64,000 nt of DNA from positions 1-64,000 of the forward strand of contig BQJG01000002.1 in NCBI GenBank assembly GCA_021604585.1, in the 5' to 3' direction. The notes beneath the pieces were generated by a model that searched no databases, had not been told where the DNA came from, and saw only the letters and a program-made list of their open reading frames with translations. How positions within the stretch are numbered: position 1 is the stretch's first letter; every line of letters starts with the position of its first letter. Shown here piece by piece: positions 60,560-64,000 of this stretch. The stretch is from Hyphococcus sp. (GTDB lineage: Bacteria > Pseudomonadota > Alphaproteobacteria > Caulobacterales > Parvularculaceae). The position numbers were made by a program, and so were the translations under genes.

Positions 60560-62029
60560 ATGACGAAACCGATTCCGCTTGTTGTCGCCTTAATCCCTGT
60601 GCTGGTGCTGATCGGTCTGATGGGTTCCGCCGTGTGGCTGTTTGGCGATGCGTCCGCAGCGGGGCCGGCGCAAATCGTTCTGCTTGTTGCTGCGGCGGCT
60701 GCAAATATCATCGGTCTTTGTTACGGCATGAAATGGTCTGCCCTGGAAGAGGCGGTGGTGGCGGGCGTGTCTCGCGCAATTCCAGCCTCGCTGATCTTGC
60801 TCGCGGTTGGCGCGCTGATCGGCAGCTGGATGATGTCCGGCACCGCGCCGGCAATGATCTATTACGGTCTTTCATTGATTTCTCCGCAATGGTTTTACCC
60901 GGCGGCGGTCATCATTTGCGCGATCATCTCTGTGTCGATTGGCAGTTCGTGGACGACCGCCGGAACGGTTGGCCTCGCGCTAGTGGGCGCTGCAGACATT
61001 ATGGGGCTGTCGCCGGAAATCACCGCAGGGGCGGTTATCGGCGGCGCTTATTTTGGCGACAAGCTGTCGCCATTGTCGGACTCCACCAATCTTGCGGCGG
61101 CGGTGGTCGGCGTCGATCTCTTCACCCATGTCCGCCACATGCTGACGACAACCGTTCCATCGCTGGTGATTGCCGTGATAATTTTTTCCGGCTTTTCACT
61201 GACGCGCGGCGCGGATGTCGCCCCCGTCGAAGCGATTGCTCAGACGCGCGCGACGCTGGATGCGGCGTATGATCTTGGCTGGATGACCATGGTCCCGCTG
61301 GTCGTCGTATTTGTACTGGCGATTCGGAAGTTTCCGCCTTATCCCACCATCGCTGTCGGCGCATTGCTTGGCGGGGTTGTGGCCGTTTTGCAGCAACCTG
61401 AAATTGTCCGCGCGTTCGCCGACCCGAATGGCGACTTGCCGGTCGCGGCGGCGTTGTTCAAAGGCGTCTGGCAGGCGATCGCGACCGGCTTTCAGTCCAA
61501 TCTCGGCGTCGCCGAACTCGACCGGCTGTTAACCCGCGGCGGCATGTCGAGCATGATGACAATAATCTGGATGGTGATCGCCGCTTTGAGTTTTGGCGCC
61601 GCGATGGAAGCGACCGGCTTGCTCGAACGGCTGACGGCGCCGCTCTTGCGTCATATCAAAGGCGTTGGCTCGCTGGTGACCGCGACGGTGTTCAGTTCGA
61701 TTTTTATGAACATTGTTTCCGCCACGCAATATATGGCGATCATCATTCCAGGCCGGATGTATGTGAAGGAATATCAAAAGCGCGGGCTCGCGCCGGTCAA
61801 TCTGTCGCGCACGGTCGAAGACGCAGGCACGATGACCTCCGCGCTGGTGCCGTGGACCACTTGCGGCGTCTTCATGGCCGGCGCGCTTAATGTAGCAACG
61901 TTTGACTATCTGCCTTACGCCTTCATGAACATGCTGAACCCGCTGCTGGCAGTGCTTTATGGATATTTCCGCATTGCGTTGGTGCCGGATAAGAAAACGG
62001 CGCCCGCAGGCGCCGCCGTTCCAGCTTAG
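60560..62029 (+). CDS. NhaC-family Na+/H+ antiporter-like transporter
   Basis: The 489-residue membrane protein has about 12 helices and the NhaC motif VSIGSSWTTAGTVGLALVG, then GGAYFGDKLSPLSDSTNLAA and a C-terminal repeat of the same kind (VEDAGTMTSALVPWTTCGVF). Some NhaC relatives exchange organic acids or amino acids instead of Na+, and the catabolic neighbourhood makes that possible here. AAAGGAGG lies 13 bases before the start. The stop overlaps the convergent Rieske gene by 4 bases. Confidence 0.9.
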   Translation: MTKPIPLVVALIPVLVLIGLMGSAVWLFGDASAAGPAQIVLLVAAAAANIIGLCYGMKWSALEEAVVAGVSRAIPASLILLAVGALIGSWMMSGTAPAMIYYGLSLISPQWFYPAAVIICAIISVSIGSSWTTAGTVGLALVGAADIMGLSPEITAGAVIGGAYFGDKLSPLSDSTNLAAAVVGVDLFTHVRHMLTTTVPSLVIAVIIFSGFSLTRGADVAPVEAIAQTRATLDAAYDLGWMTMVPLVVVFVLAIRKFPPYPTIAVGALLGGVVAVLQQPEIVRAFADPNGDLPVAAALFKGVWQAIATGFQSNLGVAELDRLLTRGGMSSMMTIIWMVIAALSFGAAMEATGLLERLTAPLLRHIKGVGSLVTATVFSSIFMNIVSATQYMAIIIPGRMYVKEYQKRGLAPVNLSRTVEDAGTMTSALVPWTTCGVFMAGALNVATFDYLPYAFMNMLNPLLAVLYGYFRIALVPDKKTAPAGAAVPA

Positions 62030-63213
62030 TTGTTAAACGCTTCTGAAAATTTTTCGCGTGACGGTTTTTCCCGTGAGCGGGCGAGGGGGATTGACTCGCG
62101 CATTTGCTTGGCGAAGTGGCGCAAGCAGATTTCGGACTTGCCTAACGGGCCTTGCACAAAGCTCTGCGAGCTCATCCCGGCCTGCACGCGTTCAATGAGG
62201 CCTTTGTCTTCGCGATTGACATTCCGGTTGATGCGGCAGTTGAGGTATCGCGCAGCTTTCATTTCGCGGCGGTCATCGTCAAGCGCATAAGCGCTCTCGC
62301 GCAAGACGCAGGTGGTTGGCGTCAGCGGGATGAACTGCATAAAGTCGATTTGATCGGCGTAAATGTCGAACATCAGGCCCGGCCACATCTTATAGTATGT
62401 CCACATGCGCTGGCGTTCCGGCGGCAAGTGGTCAACATGCGGCAAATATTTGCAGTAGAGATTGTTTGATAGCGACGCCATTTTGCCGGTTTTCAATTCG
62501 CTGTAGATTTTGTGAACGCCGCGATCGATGTCCAACCGGTAGCTATCGCCCAGCAATCCATGCAGACCGTCATGGGCGACACGGATATGCAGCGCATCAA
62601 CGTAATTATCGGTGGCGTTCTTCCAGTTTACCTCGCGAATGCGCGTACCCACATGACGCAGCGGCTTCATCTCAGCGGTTTTGTAGATGGCGAGTTCTTC
62701 CGCCACCGGCGCCATATATTCCTTTAGCGAGGGACCGCCCGGCTGGAAGCGGATGAAAACGAAACCGGCGAAGCTGTCGGTCTCCACTGGCGTCAACCCG
62801 TGATCGGCTTTGTCGAAATTCTCATACTGCTCAAGATACGGAACACCCGACAGCGTGCCGTCAAGCTGGTAGGTCCAGGCGTGATAAGGGCAGGTGAGGC
62901 TGCGCCCGCAATTGCCGTGATCGCCATCGACCATGCGCGCGGCGCGGTGGCGGCAGACATTGTGAAATCCGCGAACGACTCCGTCTTTGCCGCGCACGAC
63001 AAACGCGATTTCATTATACATTTTAAAGGTCACATAATCGCCGGTCTCCGTCAGGTCGTTTTCATGGCCGACCAGATGCCAGGCGGGCATGAAGACTTTC
63101 TCCCGCTCAAGCGCGAAAAAATCTTCGTCATAATAGAGCCACGCCGGAAGACTTTGCGCGTCTTCATCGGCCACCAGAACGGGTTTTACTCTTTGCTCTG
63201 CTGTCGTGCTCAT
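62026..63213 (-). CDS. Rieske non-heme iron oxygenase, large subunit
   Basis: The 395-residue protein has a Rieske [2Fe-2S] site (Cys87, His89 in CRHRA; Cys108, His111 in CPYHAW). A mononuclear iron site follows: Asp206, His209 and His214 in DNYVDALHIRVAHDG. The layout matches alpha subunits of the carnitine, choline and stachydrine demethylase/monooxygenase group. No reductase or ferredoxin gene lies beside it, so electrons must come from elsewhere. The start at 63213 has AAGGGAG upstream; a 17-residue extension is rejected. Confidence 0.9.
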   Translation of the reverse strand: MSTTAEQRVKPVLVADEDAQSLPAWLYYDEDFFALEREKVFMPAWHLVGHENDLTETGDYVTFKMYNEIAFVVRGKDGVVRGFHNVCRHRAARMVDGDHGNCGRSLTCPYHAWTYQLDGTLSGVPYLEQYENFDKADHGLTPVETDSFAGFVFIRFQPGGPSLKEYMAPVAEELAIYKTAEMKPLRHVGTRIREVNWKNATDNYVDALHIRVAHDGLHGLLGDSYRLDIDRGVHKIYSELKTGKMASLSNNLYCKYLPHVDHLPPERQRMWTYYKMWPGLMFDIYADQIDFMQFIPLTPTTCVLRESAYALDDDRREMKAARYLNCRINRNVNREDKGLIERVQAGMSSQSFVQGPLGKSEICLRHFAKQMRESIPLARSREKPSREKFSEAFNN

Positions 63214-63226
63214 ATTCCGCACTCCC

Positions 63227-64000
63227 TTACTTGGCGCGTTGGTCGGCGCCGACTTTGACGACAATCATATCACCGCCGGCAAAGGCGGGTAAAATCGCAT
63301 GAACCTGTTCCAGGGTGACGCCCTTCACCGCTGCAGCGTAATCCTCGGTGCTCATCATATCATGCCTCGCCCATCTGTCGGCAAGAGCCACGGTGAGTTC
63401 TTCATTGCTTTGCGCCGCGCTAATCCGCCGCCCGATCAGGTGGCGTTTGGCTTCTGCCAGGTCCGCCGTGCCGGGCGGCTCCGCCACAAAACGTTTCAGC
63501 TCCGCCCGCATGAGATTTTCCAGCGCATCCTGTTTCGCCGGATCGACGCCAATGGAAAGGCTGATGAGGCCTCCATTCGTGCCGGTGCGGTAATCGGCCC
63601 CGATATAGTAGGCGAGGCCCCGATTGGAGATGGCTTCATCGCCGAGCCGCCCGCCATAATCATGTGCGAACAAGTATAGCGCCATTTCCCAAGCCAGAGC
63701 TTGCGGATCGCTGCGGGCAGGCGCCGCCGCCATATAGCCGATTGCGGCTTGGGCTTTGTCTTCCGGGATGGAAACAATGACGTCGCCGGTTGGTGCGCGA
63801 AGGCTGGTTTGCAGGTTCAGCGGCTGCGGCGCGCCAAGCTTGGCGGAGAATTTTTCGGCGGCGGCTTTCGGGTCAACGTCACCGGCAATCGCGGCGAAAA
63901 CAGGAAGGGGTGCGGCTTTGATTGTGCCGGCTTCAAATTGCGAGGCAATGATTTGCTCGAGGCGGGTTGAGGGGTCGTTGCTGGTTGCGGGCGCTTCTTT
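63227..64000 (-). CDS. M16-family (pitrilysin-type) peptidase, C-terminal part, cut by the window end
   Basis: The minus-strand frame is open from the window edge (64000) to the stop at 63227, giving 257 residues with no start. It shows the second M16 domain: FSAKLGAPQPLNL, ISNRGLAYYIGADYRTG (the glycine-rich inactive-half loop) and a tail LEQVHAILPAFAGGDM. The active HxxEH half would lie outside. A Met at 63733 is internal. It lies upstream of the Rieske gene on the same strand. Confidence 0.85.
   Translation of the reverse strand, partial: KEAPATSNDPSTRLEQIIASQFEAGTIKAAPLPVFAAIAGDVDPKAAAEKFSAKLGAPQPLNLQTSLRAPTGDVIVSIPEDKAQAAIGYMAAAPARSDPQALAWEMALYLFAHDYGGRLGDEAISNRGLAYYIGADYRTGTNGGLISLSIGVDPAKQDALENLMRAELKRFVAEPPGTADLAEAKRHLIGRRISAAQSNEELTVALADRWARHDMMSTEDYAAAVKGVTLEQVHAILPAFAGGDMIVVKVGADQRAK

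Noticed and set aside
1..64000. CRISPR array, rRNA or tRNA genes
   Set aside because: No regularly spaced repeats of array type and no rRNA or tRNA sequence were noticed on either strand. This was by eye; a tRNAscan and CRISPR finder run would settle it.

Overview
The window looks like a chromosomal stretch of a GC-rich, probably marine alphaproteobacterium. Evidence: a GTTC-N7-GTTC LexA box, an ImuA-ImuB-DnaE2 mutasome, and trb/DUF2274/DUF736 conjugation genes of alphaproteobacterial type. The genus cannot be read from the sequence; a Parvularcula- or Hyphomonas-like host is only a guess. No rRNA, tRNA or CRISPR array was seen.

Region 1 (1-37.8 kb) is a large part of a trb-type conjugative element (ICE or integrated plasmid). 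The window opens inside an IS110-family transposase. The backbone then reads: ArdC-type antirestriction protein, a small coupled gene, ParB-like protein, DUF736, DUF2285 regulator, AlpA-like HTH protein, TraF peptidase, DUF3363 relaxase, TraG coupling protein, CopG-like protein, trbBCDEJLFGI, DUF2274 and a second DUF736. No integrase, ParA, replication protein, trbK or separate trbH lies in the window, although TrbG carries its own lipobox.

Three accessory blocks sit in or beside this backbone. (a) A complete QatABCD anti-phage operon (8.36-13.19 kb) lies between relaxase and traG. (b) An SOS block on the minus strand (15.7-22.0 kb: imuA-imuB-dnaE2 plus a YedK/HMCES protein, with a LexA box in front of imuA) lies between the CopG gene and trbB. 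(c) A tail block (31.9-37.8 kb) holds an unrecognised zinc-ribbon protein, a HipBA toxin-antitoxin pair with three palindromic operators, and a 1013-residue PHP plus SMC-like ATPase of the TrlF type. The element therefore carries DNA transfer, antirestriction, phage defence, induced mutagenesis and a stabilising toxin together.

Region 2 (about 38-64 kb) reads as ordinary host chromosome. It has a DUF1295 membrane protein, a phytoene-desaturase-like flavoprotein, a TPR-sulfotransferase and a TonB-dependent receptor. After these comes a dense set of peptide and amine catabolic genes: APC permease, M20 peptidase, amidohydrolase, P1 (DmpA/BapA) peptidase, S9 peptidase, HDAC/acetylpolyamine-hydrolase-like enzyme, class III aminotransferase, LysR regulator, BKACE (beta-keto acid cleavage enzyme), GNAT, CehA-like metallohydrolase, NhaC antiporter, Rieske oxygenase and an M16 peptidase cut by the window end. 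P1 peptidase, class III transaminase and BKACE could form a route from beta-peptides through beta-amino acids and beta-keto acids to CoA esters. That route is my inference.
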